64,000 bases of DNA from Vibrio pomeroyi (lineage in GTDB: Bacteria > Pseudomonadota > Gammaproteobacteria > Enterobacterales > Vibrionaceae). The stretch lies in assembly GCF_024347595.1 (NCBI RefSeq), contig NZ_AP025506.1, positions 2,728,001-2,792,000 of the forward strand. The letters run 5' to 3'. The stretch's first letter is position 1; the number at the start of each line of letters is the position of its first letter. The position numbers and the translations under genes are program-made. The notes under the pieces were generated by a model. The model was given only the letters and a program-made list of their open reading frames with translations. It made no database searches and was not told where the DNA came from. Below, one piece after another: positions 31,236-40,357 of this stretch.

Positions 31236-31493
31236 ATGTACGAGAAGCAAGTAGAAATCACAGCAGAAAACGGTCTTCACACTCGTCCAGCTGCACAGTT
31301 CGTTAAAGAAGCAAAATCTTTCGACGCTGACATCACAGTGACTTCTAACGGCAAAAGCGCTAGCGCGAAAAGCCTGTTCAAACTACAAACTTTAGGCCTA
31401 GTAAAAGGTACTAACGTTACTATTTCAGCTGAAGGTCCTCAAGCTCAGCAAGCAGTAGACCACCTAGTTGCTCTTATGGATCAACTACACTAA
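31236..31493 (+). CDS. ptsH: Phosphocarrier protein HPr
   Basis: 85 residues, identical in length to E. coli HPr. It carries phosphate from enzyme I to the sugar-specific EIIA proteins of the PTS. The phosphorylated residue is His15 in [12 protein letters not shown]. The Ser46 region ([19 protein letters not shown]) is conserved. It is first gene of ptsH-ptsI-crr, with 136 bases to ptsI that contain a strong hairpin (31510-31540). Confidence 0.97.
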   Translation: MYEKQVEITAENGLHTRPAAQFVKEAKSFDADITVTSNGKSASAKSLFKLQTLGLVKGTNVTISAEGPQAQQAVDHLVALMDQLH

Positions 31494-31509
31494 TACGGTC
31501 TCCTTCTTT

Positions 31510-31540
31510 CAAAGCCATTTTGCATAGCAAAGTGGCTTTG
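31510..31540 (+). promoter_or_regulatory. Intercistronic hairpin between ptsH and ptsI
   Basis: A 14-bp stem (31510-31523 with 31527-31540, one G-T pair) closes an ATA loop. No T run follows, so it is not a classic terminator. It lies 17 bases after the ptsH stop and 90 bases before ptsI. It could protect the short ptsH mRNA from exonucleases or be a processing site. Confidence 0.7.
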
Positions 31541-31629
31541 TTCGAAATAGATAGGAATAAGCGCGACATTAGTCGACGACTTAAAGTCACACACTCTCCC
31601 GTTTACAGTTGAACAACTAAGGTAAGGCT

Positions 31630-33354
31630 ATGATTTCAGGCATCCTAGCATCTCCTGGTATTGCTTTTGGTAAAGCACTACTACTTCAAGAAGATGAAAT
31701 TGTCCTAAACACTCAATCTATCTCTGACGACCAAGTTGAAGCAGAAGTACAGCGTTTCTTTGACGCTCGTAACAAATCTTCTCAACAACTTGAAGTTGTT
31801 AAGCAAAAAGCACTTGAAACTTTTGGCGAAGAAAAAGAAGCAATCTTTGAAGGCCACATCATGCTGCTTGAAGATGAAGAGCTAGAAGAAGAGATTTTAG
31901 CACTCATCAAGAAAGACAAGATGCACGCAGACAACGCGATCCACACTGTGATCGAAGAGCAAGCTGTTGCACTAGAGTCTCTTGATGACGAGTACCTAAA
32001 AGAACGTGCAACTGATATCCGTGATATCGGTACTCGTTTCGTTAAAAATGCACTAGGCATCAACATTGTTTCTCTAGCAGACATCAATGAAGAAGTTATC
32101 CTAGTTGCTTACGACCTAACACCATCTGAAACTGCACAAATCAACCTAGACTACGTTCTTGGTTTCGCTTGTGACATCGGCGGTCGTACATCTCATACTT
32201 CAATCATGGCACGTTCTCTTGAGCTTCCAGCTATCGTTGGTACTAACGATATCACTAAGCAAGTTAAGAACGGCGACATGCTTGTGCTAGACGCGATGAA
32301 CAACAAGATCATCATCAACCCTTCTGAAGCTGAATTAGCAGAAGCTAAGAAAATCAAAGCAGATTTCGAAGCAGAAGCGGCTGAACTAGCAAAACTAAAA
32401 GATTTGCATGCTGAAACTCTAGACGGCCACCGTGTAGAAGTTTGCGGCAACATCGGTACAGTAAAAGACTGTGACGGTATCCTGCGTAACGGCGGTGAAG
32501 GCGTTGGTCTGTACCGTACTGAATTCCTATTTATGGACCGTGACGCGCTTCCTACTGAAGAAGAGCAATACGTTGCTTACAAAGAAGTAGCAGAAGCAAT
32601 GGAAGGCGAGTCAGTGATTATCCGTACTATGGATATCGGTGGCGACAAAGACCTACCATACATGGACCTTCCACAAGAGATGAACCCTTTCCTAGGCTGG
32701 CGTGCAGTACGTATCAGCTTGGATCGTCGTGAAATCCTACGTGACCAACTACGTGGCATCCTACGTGCATCTGCACACGGTAAACTACGTATCATGTTCC
32801 CAATGATCATTTCTGTTGAAGAGATCCGTGAACTGAAAAAAGCAATCGAAGAGTACAAAGTTGAACTTCGCGCTGAAGGCCTAGCTTTCGATGAAGAAAT
32901 CGAAATCGGCGTAATGGTTGAGACTCCAGCAGCTGCTGCAATCGCACACCACCTAGCAAAAGAAGTATCTTTCTTCTCTATCGGTACTAACGACCTAACG
33001 CAATACACTCTTGCGGTAGACCGTGGTAACGAAATGATTTCTCACCTATACAACCCACTATCTCCTGCTGTTCTTACAGTAATCAAGCAAGTGATCGACG
33101 CATCACACGCTGAAGGTAAGTGGACTGGTATGTGTGGTGAGCTTGCTGGTGATGAGCGTGCAACGCTACTTCTACTTGGTATGGGTCTAGATGAGTTCTC
33201 TATGAGCGGTATCTCTATCCCTAAAGTTAAGAAAGTAATCCGTAACTCTAACTTCGCTGAAGTTAAAGCTATGGCTGACGAAGCACTATCCCTACCAACA
33301 GCTGCTGAAATTGAAGCTTGCGTAGAAAAGTTCATCGCTGAGAAAACTCAGTAA
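31630..33354 (+). CDS. ptsI: PTS enzyme I (phosphoenolpyruvate-protein phosphotransferase)
   Basis: 574 residues (E. coli 575). It takes phosphate from phosphoenolpyruvate and passes it to HPr. The active histidine is His189 in [15 protein letters not shown]. The HPr-binding helical domain is within residues 1-145, and the PEP-binding barrel carries [13 protein letters not shown], the glycine-rich [11 protein letters not shown] and the Cys502 loop [19 protein letters not shown] precedes the ATG. It is second in the pts operon. Confidence 0.97.
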   Translation: MISGILASPGIAFGKALLLQEDEIVLNTQSISDDQVEAEVQRFFDARNKSSQQLEVVKQKALETFGEEKEAIFEGHIMLLEDEELEEEILALIKKDKMHADNAIHTVIEEQAVALESLDDEYLKERATDIRDIGTRFVKNALGINIVSLADINEEVILVAYDLTPSETAQINLDYVLGFACDIGGRTSHTSIMARSLELPAIVGTNDITKQVKNGDMLVLDAMNNKIIINPSEAELAEAKKIKADFEAEAAELAKLKDLHAETLDGHRVEVCGNIGTVKDCDGILRNGGEGVGLYRTEFLFMDRDALPTEEEQYVAYKEVAEAMEGESVIIRTMDIGGDKDLPYMDLPQEMNPFLGWRAVRISLDRREILRDQLRGILRASAHGKLRIMFPMIISVEEIRELKKAIEEYKVELRAEGLAFDEEIEIGVMVETPAAAAIAHHLAKEVSFFSIGTNDLTQYTLAVDRGNEMISHLYNPLSPAVLTVIKQVIDASHAEGKWTGMCGELAGDERATLLLLGMGLDEFSMSGISIPKVKKVIRNSNFAEVKAMADEALSLPTAAEIEACVEKFIAEKTQ

Positions 33355-33374
33355 TCGCCAATTGCTTAATAACG

Positions 33375-33404
33375 TTAGACGGCTAAAAATAGTCGTCTAA
33401 TTTG
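33375..33404 (+). promoter_or_regulatory. Intercistronic hairpin between ptsI and crr
   Basis: TTAGACGGCT (33375-33384) pairs with AGTCGTCTAA (33391-33400), and TTTG follows. With only three T it could be a leaky terminator or a processing hairpin that sets the ptsI:crr ratio. It is the second hairpin of this kind in the operon. Confidence 0.65.
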
Positions 33405-33460
33405 TTAGATTGGTATAGTATATTCTACAGAATAAAACTAAACGTTAGGAGCATGACACA

Positions 33461-33970
33461 ATGGGTCTGTTTGACAAACTGAAAAAGCTTGTATCTGATG
33501 ACAGCGCTGATGCTGGTGCAATCGAAATCATCGCACCTCTTTCTGGTGAAATCGTAAACATCGAAGATGTGCCAGATGTAGTTTTCGCTGAAAAAATCGT
33601 TGGTGACGGCATCGCGATCAAACCAGCTGGCGACAAAATGGTAGCTCCAGTTAACGGTACTATCGGTAAGATCTTCGAAACTAACCACGCATTCTCTATC
33701 GAGTCTGACGACGGTGTTGAGCTTTTCGTTCACTTCGGTATCGATACTGTTGAACTTAAAGGCGAAGGCTTCACTCGTGTAGCTGAAGAAGGTCAATCTG
33801 TTAAAGCTGGTGACACTATCATCACTTTCGACCTAGCGCTTCTAGAAGAGAAAGCAAAATCTACGCTTACTCCAGTTGTTATCTCTAACATGGACGAAAT
33901 CAAAGAGCTGAACAAGCTTTCTGGTTCTGTAACTGTTGGCGAAACTCCAGTTCTTAAAGTAACTAAGTAA
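33461..33970 (+). CDS. crr: Glucose-specific PTS EIIA component
   Basis: 169 residues, the E. coli length. EIIA-Glc accepts phosphate from HPr, passes it to EIIBC-Glc and regulates adenylate cyclase and non-PTS permeases. The two conserved histidines are at His76 (TNHAFSI) and His91 ([14 protein letters not shown]), the latter the phosphorylation site. Gene order ptsH-ptsI-crr is standard. AGGAGC lies before the ATG and a terminator follows. Confidence 0.97.
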   Translation: MGLFDKLKKLVSDDSADAGAIEIIAPLSGEIVNIEDVPDVVFAEKIVGDGIAIKPAGDKMVAPVNGTIGKIFETNHAFSIESDDGVELFVHFGIDTVELKGEGFTRVAEEGQSVKAGDTIITFDLALLEEKAKSTLTPVVISNMDEIKELNKLSGSVTVGETPVLKVTK

Positions 33971-33996
33971 TCTCGATTACTTATCGGCTTTAATTA

Positions 33997-34025
33997 AAAC
34001 GCTACCTAAGGGTGGCGTTTTTTGT
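33997..34025 (+). terminator. Terminator of ptsHI-crr
   Basis: AAACGCTACC, TAAG loop, GGTGGCGTTT (one G-T pair), then TTT. Confidence 0.9.
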
Positions 34026-34247
34026 GCCTGCTGTATTTGTTTTATTCACGATTTACCCTTTGTCAGCGACTCTTCCGTGAGCTACTACAACCCCACTACT
34101 CGCCCTATCAAAGTCCTCTCTACGAACGTAAACAATAGCGGACGTTTGTTATCAACTACCAAGCTAGCTTCTAATTGAGTGGTGTTAGAATCCATTCCAG
34201 ACGCTAACCATGCATATTGATTGCACTGTGTGAATCTCAGCAAACAT

Positions 34248-34290
34248 AGATCCCTGGTATCTCGTTCTACTCGATTCTGGGATGACGAAT
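34248..34290 (+). repeat. 43-bp dispersed repeat, copy 1
   Basis: Begins AGATCCCTGGTATCTCG and ends ATTCTGGGATGACGAAT. Its ends are imperfect inverted repeats (ATCCC / GGGAT). Confidence 0.8.
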
Positions 34291-34414
34291 GGTTGCAACG
34301 TTACTTATCCCCTGTTTGTTCCCAACCTAGAAAGCTACGAGCTCAGGCAAGACCTCTCACTCTCAGGGACAATAGAATTTCAAATCCCTCATCATTAAAC
34401 TTCTCGTTCAAAAC

Positions 34415-34457
34415 AGATTCCTGATATCGCGTTCCACTCGATTCTGGAATGACGAAT
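34415..34457 (+). repeat. 43-bp dispersed repeat, copy 2
   Basis: Begins AGATTCCTGATATCGCG and ends ATTCTGGAATGACGAAT; the inner part GTTC-ACTCG is shared with copy 1. ATTCC and GGAAT form the inverted ends; note the compensating change relative to copy 1 (ATCCC / GGGAT). Confidence 0.8.
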
Positions 34458-34531
34458 AGCGCTCAACTAACTTATAAAAACTTCACGAATACAAAAAATC
34501 AACCTGGAATACCAACCTCTTTTTAAAAGCG

Positions 34532-34574
34532 AGATTCCTGATACCTCGTTCTACTCGGTTCTGGAATGACGATA
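34532..34574 (+). repeat. 43-bp dispersed repeat, copy 3
   Basis: Begins AGATTCCTGATACCTCG and ends GTTCTGGAATGACGATA, with GTTCTACTCG inside. Confidence 0.8.
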
Positions 34575-34660
34575 AAAGCCTTTATTCTAACTGAGCTGTT
34601 ACTTACTCAAACCAACCGTACTCATTCTACAAAGCAATAAGATCATCATCGCCCTATTCC

Positions 34661-34701
34661 CGTCATTCCCTACAGTGAGGTACGAACGTGATAGGGAATC
34701 T
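34661..34701 (-). repeat. Dispersed repeat, copy 4 (reverse orientation, diverged)
   Basis: On the minus strand it reads AGATTCCCTATCACGTTCG and ends GTAGGGAATGACG. Ends are conserved (AGATTCC, GGAATGACG); the middle differs from the other copies. Confidence 0.7.
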
Positions 34702-34754
34702 CGCTTTTGGCTTTTACCACTGTCCTAAACTCTCTACTTTGCCAAATTACAGGC

Positions 34755-34781
34755 AATAAAAAACCCAGCCGAAGCTGGGTC
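34755..34781 (-). terminator. Terminator of the first flagellin gene
   Basis: On the minus strand ACCCAGC-TTCG-GCTGGGT is followed by TTTTTATT: a stable UUCG tetraloop hairpin. Confidence 0.94.
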
Positions 34782-34863
34782 TGTTTAGCGCTCATCTCTC
34801 ACCACGAGCTAATTTGTGGAAGCCTTACGTCAAAACTTTTAGTCAACGTGGCTTTTCAATCGA

Positions 34864-35997
34864 TTAACCTAGTAGGCTAAGTGCCGAGTTCGGTGCTTGC
34901 TTCGCTTGAGCAAGAATCGAGCTTGAAGCTTGAGAAAGGATCTGAGACTTGGTCATCTGAGTCGTTTCTTTCGCGAAATCGGTATCTTTAATACGGCTCT
35001 TAGATGCGTTAACGTTCTCGTTAATGTTGTCTAAGTTGCTGATAGCGTGGTCGAAACGGTTTTGGAAAGCACCTAGCTCAGCACGGTGGCTGTCTACGTA
35101 CTTAAGTGCCGCATCGATTACTGCTACAGACTCTTGTGCGCCGCCAACAGATGTTACGTCGATAGTATCAACCGTTACGTCTTTAGCTGCTTGAATACCT
35201 AGTTCACCCGCAAGACCGCCAGAGAAAGACACATCACCGCTCACTTTATTGTTGCCTGTGAACATTTGTAGCTTGCCGTCTTCAGTAACAGACGCTTTAA
35301 CAGAATCTTGTTGACCGTTGATGTAAGTCGCTAGCTCTTCGATGTCGTCACCCGCTTTTGCGCTGATGTCGATTTCTTGTGCTTGACCAAAGTTGTCAGT
35401 GAACGACAATTTCAGGTCGTTAGAACCCGCTTGAACGTTCCAGTCTTTGTCTTTCGCGTTCTCAGTTTGGTAGCTCTTACCACCCATCTGAGCGTTATCA
35501 GAGCGCATGTCTTTCAGTTGAAGCATTACCGCTTCACCGTTGTCCGCACCGATTTGGAATGATTTAGTACCGTGAGTACCGTTAAGTAGCTTGTTGCCAC
35601 CAAAAGACGTCGTTTCCGCGATACGGTTTAGTTCGTCGTTCAGTGCGGTTACTTCTTCTTGAATCGCTACACGCTCAGATTTTGAGTTTGAGCCGTTTGA
35701 AGACTGTAGAGACAAATCACGCATACGTTGCAGGATGTTCGTTGTCTCGTTCATTGCACCTTCAGCAGTTTGTGCAATAGAGATACCGTCGTTCGCGTTA
35801 CGTACAGCAACATCAAGACCACGACTCTGAACGTTCAAACGGTTCGAGATTTGTAGGCCTGCAGCGTCATCTTTTGCGCTGTTGATTTTAGAACCTGAAG
35901 CTAGACGCTCCATTGATGTTTGTTGTGCGCTGTTTGCATTGTTTAGGTAACGTTGCGCTGTCATCGCTGATACGTTTGTATTTACATTCACTGCCAT
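34864..35997 (-). CDS. Polar flagellin (paralogue 1)
   Basis: 377 residues. It has the conserved N-terminal D0/D1 ([38 protein letters not shown]) and C-terminal D1/D0 regions ([38 protein letters not shown]); the centre (about 170-280) is variable. Flagellins are exported by the flagellar type III system and build the sheathed polar filament in vibrios. ATG 35997 has GGAGAAAT upstream; the 19-codon open extension before it is not family-like. A sigma-28 promoter lies at 36079-36105. Vibrios carry five or six flagellins, so a letter (flaC/D/E) is not assigned. Confidence 0.95.
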   Translation of the reverse strand: MAVNVNTNVSAMTAQRYLNNANSAQQTSMERLASGSKINSAKDDAAGLQISNRLNVQSRGLDVAVRNANDGISIAQTAEGAMNETTNILQRMRDLSLQSSNGSNSKSERVAIQEEVTALNDELNRIAETTSFGGNKLLNGTHGTKSFQIGADNGEAVMLQLKDMRSDNAQMGGKSYQTENAKDKDWNVQAGSNDLKLSFTDNFGQAQEIDISAKAGDDIEELATYINGQQDSVKASVTEDGKLQMFTGNNKVSGDVSFSGGLAGELGIQAAKDVTVDTIDVTSVGGAQESVAVIDAALKYVDSHRAELGAFQNRFDHAISNLDNINENVNASKSRIKDTDFAKETTQMTKSQILSQASSSILAQAKQAPNSALSLLG

Positions 35998-36078
35998 GGT
36001 GATTTCTCCAATTGATTTTCCGGTATAGCGGTTTCCGACGTCTCGGAAAACCAAGTAGTTATCTCTAAGTTACTTTTA

Positions 36079-36105
36079 ATAACGGCGTGATTGGCGAAAC
36101 CTTTA
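36079..36105 (-). promoter_or_regulatory. Sigma-28 (FliA) promoter of flagellin 1
   Basis: On the minus strand TAAA, 15 bases, then GCCGTTAT; the sigma-28 consensus is TAAA-N15-GCCGATAA. It lies about 80 bases before the flagellin ATG. Confidence 0.85.
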
Positions 36106-36234
36106 GGAAAAAAACAACAAAATTAAAGAAATAGCGATAAAGGAGAAGAAAGCGTGACTGGCAGTAAAATTATCAAAAAAAGATGAGAAAAACGCTAAAG
36201 TTGCCGAGAAGTCGGTCGAGCGATGATTTGTATT

Positions 36235-36258
36235 TTAATTAACCAAACGGGTTAATTA
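36235..36258. repeat. Palindromic hairpin after the second flagellin gene
   Basis: TTAATTAACC / GGTTAATTAA with a 4-base loop. It lies 36 bases after the stop codon of flagellin 2. There is no clean T run on the minus strand, so it may be a weak terminator or an mRNA-stabilising end. Confidence 0.6.
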
Positions 36259-36293
36259 AGCTGAAATATCTTTATAAGATTTGAGACGATTTA

Positions 36294-37427
36294 TTAGCCT
36301 AATAAGGTTAAGGCAAGGTTCGGCGCCTGCTTTGCTTGAGCCAGTATTGTGGTGCTCACCTGCTGCAGTATTTGTTGCTTAAGCATTTGAGTGGTTTCCT
36401 TGGCGTAATCAGTATCTTTGATTCTGCTATTTGATGTCGCCAAGTTCTCATGAACATTTTCGAGATTATTTATCGCATGATCAAAGCGGTTTTGCATTGC
36501 GCCTAATTCAGAACGATGACTGTCCACATACTTCATGGCTGTGTCTAAAATAGAAACAGCACGCTGTGCACCACCCACATCGGTCACATTGATGTCATCG
36601 ACAGATTCGTAATAACCCGCCGACATCGAAAGCTCACCGGCTAACGACCCTGAGAAAGAGATCGTACCCGCAGTATCTTCACCAGACATATAAATCTGAA
36701 GCTGTCCGTCATCATTGACGGAAGCCGAAACCAGGTCCGTTTGACCATTGATATAAGTCGCCAACTCTTCAATGTCATCGCCCGCTTTCGCATTAATGGT
36801 GATCTCTTGAGGCTGACCAAAACGATCCGTAAACGACATCGTCATATCATTCTGATTGGATTTTACTTCCCACGAGTCATTGGCCATGCCATTCGCGACA
36901 TAACTAAAACCGCCCATGTTGATATCATCGGTGCGCATGCTTTTCAGGCCGATTTGCACCGCTTCACCAGAACTGCCACCAATCTGAAATGACGTGCTAC
37001 CAAAGCTACCGTTAAGGAGTTTTTTACCACCAAATGAAGTGGTCTCTGCAATACGATTCAGCTCATCGTTTAAGGCAGTAATTTCTTCTTGAATCGCTGT
37101 TCTTTCCGACTGGCTATTTGAACCATTGCTCGCTTGCAGTGACAAGTCTCGCATGCGTTGCATGATATTGGTGGTTTCATTCATCGCGCCTTCTGCGGTC
37201 TGCATAATGGAGATACCGTCATTCGCATTTCGAACTGCGACATCAATGCCGCTCATCTGCGCTTCGAGTCGATTCGAGATTTGTAGGCCTGCAGCGTCGT
37301 CTTTAGCACTGTTAATACGACTCCCTGAAGCCAAGCGCTCCAAAGATTGGTTCAGCATGTTGTTGGCATTAGAGAGGTTTCTCTGAGCCACCAGCGCTGA
37401 GACATTTGTATTAACAGTTATAGCCAT
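36294..37427 (-). CDS. Polar flagellin (paralogue 2)
   Basis: 377 residues, same length as its neighbour and clearly a tandem paralogue. It shares [20 protein letters not shown], the [15 protein letters not shown] block and the [14 protein letters not shown] segment, with LALTLLG at the end. Differences cluster in the central surface domain and in the D0 region ([17 protein letters not shown]). It has its own sigma-28 promoter (37473-37499) and is separated from paralogue 1 by about 300 bases, so the two can be expressed independently. AAGG lies before the ATG. Confidence 0.95.
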   Translation of the reverse strand: MAITVNTNVSALVAQRNLSNANNMLNQSLERLASGSRINSAKDDAAGLQISNRLEAQMSGIDVAVRNANDGISIMQTAEGAMNETTNIMQRMRDLSLQASNGSNSQSERTAIQEEITALNDELNRIAETTSFGGKKLLNGSFGSTSFQIGGSSGEAVQIGLKSMRTDDINMGGFSYVANGMANDSWEVKSNQNDMTMSFTDRFGQPQEITINAKAGDDIEELATYINGQTDLVSASVNDDGQLQIYMSGEDTAGTISFSGSLAGELSMSAGYYESVDDINVTDVGGAQRAVSILDTAMKYVDSHRSELGAMQNRFDHAINNLENVHENLATSNSRIKDTDYAKETTQMLKQQILQQVSTTILAQAKQAPNLALTLLG

Positions 37428-37472
37428 AGACCTTCACTTACAAAAAGATGAATAAAACTCACGATTGCTCTT

Positions 37473-37499
37473 ATATCGACCAATTCATATAAAGCTTTA
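37473..37499 (-). promoter_or_regulatory. Sigma-28 (FliA) promoter of flagellin 2
   Basis: On the minus strand TAAA, 15 bases, then GTCGATAT, against consensus TAAA-N15-GCCGATAA. It lies about 45 bases before the ATG. Confidence 0.82.
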
Positions 37500-37502
37500 A
37501 TA

Positions 37503-37531
37503 AAAAAGGAGCCCTGAGGCTCCCTTTGTTT
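37503..37531 (-). terminator. Terminator of the Dyp peroxidase gene
   Basis: AAAGGAGCC / GGCTCCCTTT with one bulge, followed on the minus strand by TTTTTT. Confidence 0.85.
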
Positions 37532-37546
37532 ATTTTTTGAGACGAC

Positions 37547-38470
37547 TTACTTAATCGTTAATGCACTCAACATCTCAGTTGAAGGAGCAAAGTAGTAAGC
37601 GCCAGTAACGGCTTTAGTAAAGCGAAGCAGTTGGTCTGTTTTGCCATCAGTTACGCCGTACATGCTCTCTAACATCGCATCAAAATTATGACGCACGTTA
37701 CAGTAAGCAATGAACAGTAAGCCGTGATCGCCCGTTGCTGTGCCGTAAGGCAGGCTGTGACGAACGATTTTAAGGCCCTTGCCTTCTTCTTTGATATCCA
37801 CACGACCAACGTGAGACGCTGCAGGAACATCATCTAGCTCGATAGAGTCTGGCTTAGTACGGCCAACCACTTTTTCTTGTGCCGATACGTTTAATCGGTT
37901 CCAAGCAGGTAGGTTATGCACAAAGCGTTGCACCATCACGTAGCTACCACCTGCGAATTCACCTTCAGGCACAATCGCCACTTCAGCGCGCTGCGCGTCT
38001 TTCGGGTTTTCAGTGCCATCAACGAAATCAGTCATGTCACGTGAGTCTAGGAAGCGGTAACCGTAAGTTTCATCCACTACTTCCACGTCTGCTGCTACTT
38101 CAGATAGCAATTTACGTAGGATGAAGAAATGCAGATCATGTCGGTTTGAATGACAGTGAATCAAAACATCAGACAGTGTGCTCGGTGCTGTAACATCACC
38201 TTCACCAAGCGCAGGGAAATCAATTAGATCAGAGGGAGCAGCTTGCTCGAACTTATCCCAAAAAGCTTTTGAGAACGCAACCGACGCCGTTAGGTTCGCA
38301 TCAGGTTGAGTTTGGTTTAGCTCGTCGATTAGAGTCGGAAGCTTTTGAATTTCTGCTAGTACACTAGCAGTGTTAGCGTTCACTTTAAGTTGAACGTAAA
38401 GAGCGAAAGGCCCAGCTTCAGGCAAAATAGCACTTTGAACGTTAGGCTGCTCATTTGAAACATTAAGCAT
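37547..38470 (-). CDS. Dyp-type haem peroxidase
   Basis: 307 residues of the dye-decolourising peroxidase family (YfeX-like class). The catalytic aspartate motif is DFVDGTENP (around residue 150), and the haem-ligand histidine is expected in the second half near AASHVGRVD. There is no signal peptide, so it is cytosolic. Members oxidise dyes, phenolics or porphyrinogens; the physiological substrate is uncertain. AAGGAAT precedes the ATG. It stands alone between flagellins and a DUF2919 gene. Confidence 0.92.
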   Translation of the reverse strand: MLNVSNEQPNVQSAILPEAGPFALYVQLKVNANTASVLAEIQKLPTLIDELNQTQPDANLTASVAFSKAFWDKFEQAAPSDLIDFPALGEGDVTAPSTLSDVLIHCHSNRHDLHFFILRKLLSEVAADVEVVDETYGYRFLDSRDMTDFVDGTENPKDAQRAEVAIVPEGEFAGGSYVMVQRFVHNLPAWNRLNVSAQEKVVGRTKPDSIELDDVPAASHVGRVDIKEEGKGLKIVRHSLPYGTATGDHGLLFIAYCNVRHNFDAMLESMYGVTDGKTDQLLRFTKAVTGAYYFAPSTEMLSALTIK

Positions 38471-38535
38471 AGATTATTCCTTCCAGTTTTAGCTTCTAAG
38501 TATAATTGTGAATGGGACAAATGTTTTGATGAGAA

Positions 38536-39012
38536 TCAGTCTTCGAGCTCAACCACTTTAAAGCAATCCCTTGCAGCATGGCTATTGGTTAGATAAAGCG
38601 CTAACCAAAGCAGCAACAATAGGGTGATGCCATTTGACCAACGGAACCATCCGTTATCCAAATAGATTAAATAAATCGTATGGGAGCCTTGTGCCAAGAT
38701 AGCCATCATGGTCACCCCGCGCCCCCATGACACGACTTTGTTAAGGCGCTTTCTATCTGGAGATCTTAGCCCAAATAACCACATCAGTAGCAAACTAGGA
38801 ACACTCAATGCAATTCCAACATAAAACATCTGATGGTCTGGGTAGATTATCTCAAGAATATCGGTTCCCGATTCTCGGCTTGCGCCTGCAACAATGAAAA
38901 CGACCAAGGCTTTCGCTAGAAACAGCCAACCTAACCAGAGCAAGATTGGGGCTTTCAAAAAGCCGTGCTTGTCGTATTGTTCTATGGAGTACCGCACAAA
39001 TCTCACTTTCAC
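38536..39012 (-). CDS. DUF2919 (YfeZ-like) inner-membrane protein
   Basis: 158 residues. The N-terminal YDKHGFLKAPILLWLGWLFLAKALVVFI is the DUF2919 hallmark. About four hydrophobic segments lie at 22-42, 65-83, 98-112 and 125-142. Function unknown. The start is GTG 39012 with no clear ribosome site; in-frame GTGs at 39006 and 38997 are alternatives. In E. coli yfeZ lies close to yfeX, a Dyp peroxidase, and the same pairing is seen here. Confidence 0.82.
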   Translation of the reverse strand: MKVRFVRYSIEQYDKHGFLKAPILLWLGWLFLAKALVVFIVAGASRESGTDILEIIYPDHQMFYVGIALSVPSLLLMWLFGLRSPDRKRLNKVVSWGRGVTMMAILAQGSHTIYLIYLDNGWFRWSNGITLLLLLWLALYLTNSHAARDCFKVVELED

Positions 39013-39106
39013 TTATTTTCAAACCAACACTTTAACGCAAATCATTCATACTTAACTAGCTTTGCGTTATCTTAGTAGCCAATCCGTTTTAATTATCGAA
39101 CTCAGT

Positions 39107-39451
39107 ATGAAAAAGAAAACTAATACGCCGTCTGTTGAATCTCAACAAGAAGCACTGAAGATAGCCAAAGCGACTCAAAAGCCAGCTCAAACCAAAGAAC
39201 AAACTAAACTGATTGCTCAGGGTATCGAGAAAGGCATCGCACTGTATAAGAAACAGCAAAAAGAGCGCAGTCGCCAAGCCGATAAAGCGAAGAAACGCGT
39301 ACAAAAAGAGAAGCAGACTCAACAAGCTAGTCAAAACCAAGAAGACACGATCGAAGCAAGTGTTGAAACACCATCAAATCACGCCACTAAACTGCCGTGG
39401 TTACTACTGATCGCAAGCTGGGTAGGCTTCGCGATTTATTTGATGCAATAG
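39107..39451 (+). CDS. DUF2956 family protein
   Basis: 114 residues. The conserved block SQQEALKIAKATQKPAQTKE (residues 10-29) with QTKLIAQGIEKGIALYKKQ after it is typical of DUF2956, a family known from Vibrio and Shewanella. A Lys/Gln-rich coiled stretch (50-75) follows, then one C-terminal membrane helix (LPWLLLIASWVGFAIYLMQ). This is a tail-anchored topology of unknown function. ATG 39107 matches the family start. A lipoprotein gene follows after 12 bases. Confidence 0.85.
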   Translation: MKKKTNTPSVESQQEALKIAKATQKPAQTKEQTKLIAQGIEKGIALYKKQQKERSRQADKAKKRVQKEKQTQQASQNQEDTIEASVETPSNHATKLPWLLLIASWVGFAIYLMQ

Positions 39452-39463
39452 CAGGGTAAACGT

Positions 39464-39796
39464 ATGAAAAAGGAATTAGTCGCTTTGGCTATGAGTGGCA
39501 TGTTACTCGGGTGTACCACACCCACATCAACGCCTCATAGTAAAGCAGACAAGGTACAAATGGATTACCACGGTCTGATTAACATCGAGCAGTGTGAATA
39601 TAAAGGGGAAGTCACTGGCAGCGAAGGTCATTGGTACAGCTACTTGTTCTTTCCCAATGACACCCTTATTCAAGGTGCGATGAATGAGCTTAAGTCGAAT
39701 GCCATTGAGCTAGGCGCAGACACCGTTATCTTTACCCTTCCCCAAGATTTCAGCACTTCCGTGACCATGCTTGGTACTGCCTACCTGTGCGAGTAA
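39464..39796 (+). CDS. DUF4156-type lipoprotein
   Basis: 110 residues. The signal peptide ends with the lipobox LLGC (Cys17). The mature part contains EYKGEVTGSEGHWYSYLFFPN and ends NELKSNAIELGADTVIF...AYLCE, the pattern of DUF4156/RcsF-like small lipoproteins, with a Cys near the start of the domain and one at the end that may pair. Function unknown. It is probably co-transcribed with the DUF2956 gene. Confidence 0.82.
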   Translation: MKKELVALAMSGMLLGCTTPTSTPHSKADKVQMDYHGLINIEQCEYKGEVTGSEGHWYSYLFFPNDTLIQGAMNELKSNAIELGADTVIFTLPQDFSTSVTMLGTAYLCE

Positions 39797-39846
39797 GCAA
39801 TTAAATCGGCATATCGTTATGCTTCGATTTTATAACGCCCAAAAGA

Positions 39847-39866
39847 AAGCCAGCTTTCGCTGGCTT
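39847..39866 (-). terminator. Hairpin terminator overlapping the wHTH gene stop
   Basis: AAGCCAGC-TTTC-GCTGGCTT; on the minus strand it continues TCTTTTGGG. It also lies 50 bases after the DUF4156 lipoprotein stop on the plus strand, but has no T run there. Confidence 0.75.
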
Positions 39867-40152
39867 ATGCACTAAATCCAAGGCTTGTTGCTATATCGCC
39901 TTTACGTTCTAGAACCCACTGACTGTCAAATGGTCCCCAGTCGGATAACTGGTAATAACCATCATTATGACGTCGCCCATCTTGAACAAACATAAGTTCG
40001 ATACCGATCCCCGGTAACGCCTTGAGTACATCTTGAATAGTACGACGAGGCCAACCCGTTTTTTCGATGAGTTTAGGCACATTTGGCCTATCAAGGCTTT
40101 CGACTAACAATGCTAAATATAGCCGCCTTGCAAAAACAGGACTCAACTCCAT
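39865..40152 (-). CDS. Small winged-helix putative transcriptional regulator
   Basis: 95 residues. A helix-turn-helix is readable in VPKLIEKTGWPRRTIQDVLKALPG (about residues 25-48), followed by a wing-like strand pair (IELMFVQDGRRHNDGYYQL) and a short tail. No named family is recognised. The ATG at 40152 is chosen because AGGAGG (40159-40164) is 6 bases away; the in-frame GTG at 40158 directly abuts that site. Its target is unknown, and it is divergent from the yffB-like gene. Confidence 0.75.
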   Translation of the reverse strand: MELSPVFARRLYLALLVESLDRPNVPKLIEKTGWPRRTIQDVLKALPGIGIELMFVQDGRRHNDGYYQLSDWGPFDSQWVLERKGDIATSLGFSA

Positions 40153-40158
40153 TGACAC

Positions 40159-40164
40159 CTCCTA
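40159..40164 (-). promoter_or_regulatory. Ribosome binding site fixing the wHTH gene start
   Basis: AGGAGG on the minus strand, six bases before ATG 40152 and adjoining the alternative GTG. Confidence 0.8.
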
Positions 40165-40357
40165 TATATGTGCAACTCAATTATTTCTTTTTTCGCTGAC
40201 AACATGTTGAGGCTGATCAATAACTCTCCAATAGTGACATTTTCTTACTGTTTTTTTTCGCTCAATGAAATATTCCTCACTCTATTTTGTCTGAATTGCT
40301 GCTTCCTGATAGGATTCAACTCATAACAATGAAATAAAATCACCCAAAGGAAGAATA

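Larger units (their letters stand above)
34026..34754. other. Long non-coding region with dispersed repeats between crr and flagellin
   Basis: About 730 bases without a credible gene; the 67-residue open frame at 34221-34424 runs through a repeat copy. It holds four copies of a 41-43-bp repeat (34248, 34415, 34532 forward; 34661 reverse). The first 200 bases show no recognisable feature. Confidence 0.75.

Noticed and set aside
34248..34701. Repeat cluster considered as a CRISPR array
   Set aside because: Copies are unevenly spaced (124, 74 and 86 bases between), mixed in orientation and diverged, and no cas gene is near.
35998..36054. 19-codon extension of the first flagellin
   Set aside because: Flagellins start at [12 protein letters not shown] lies directly before that ATG.
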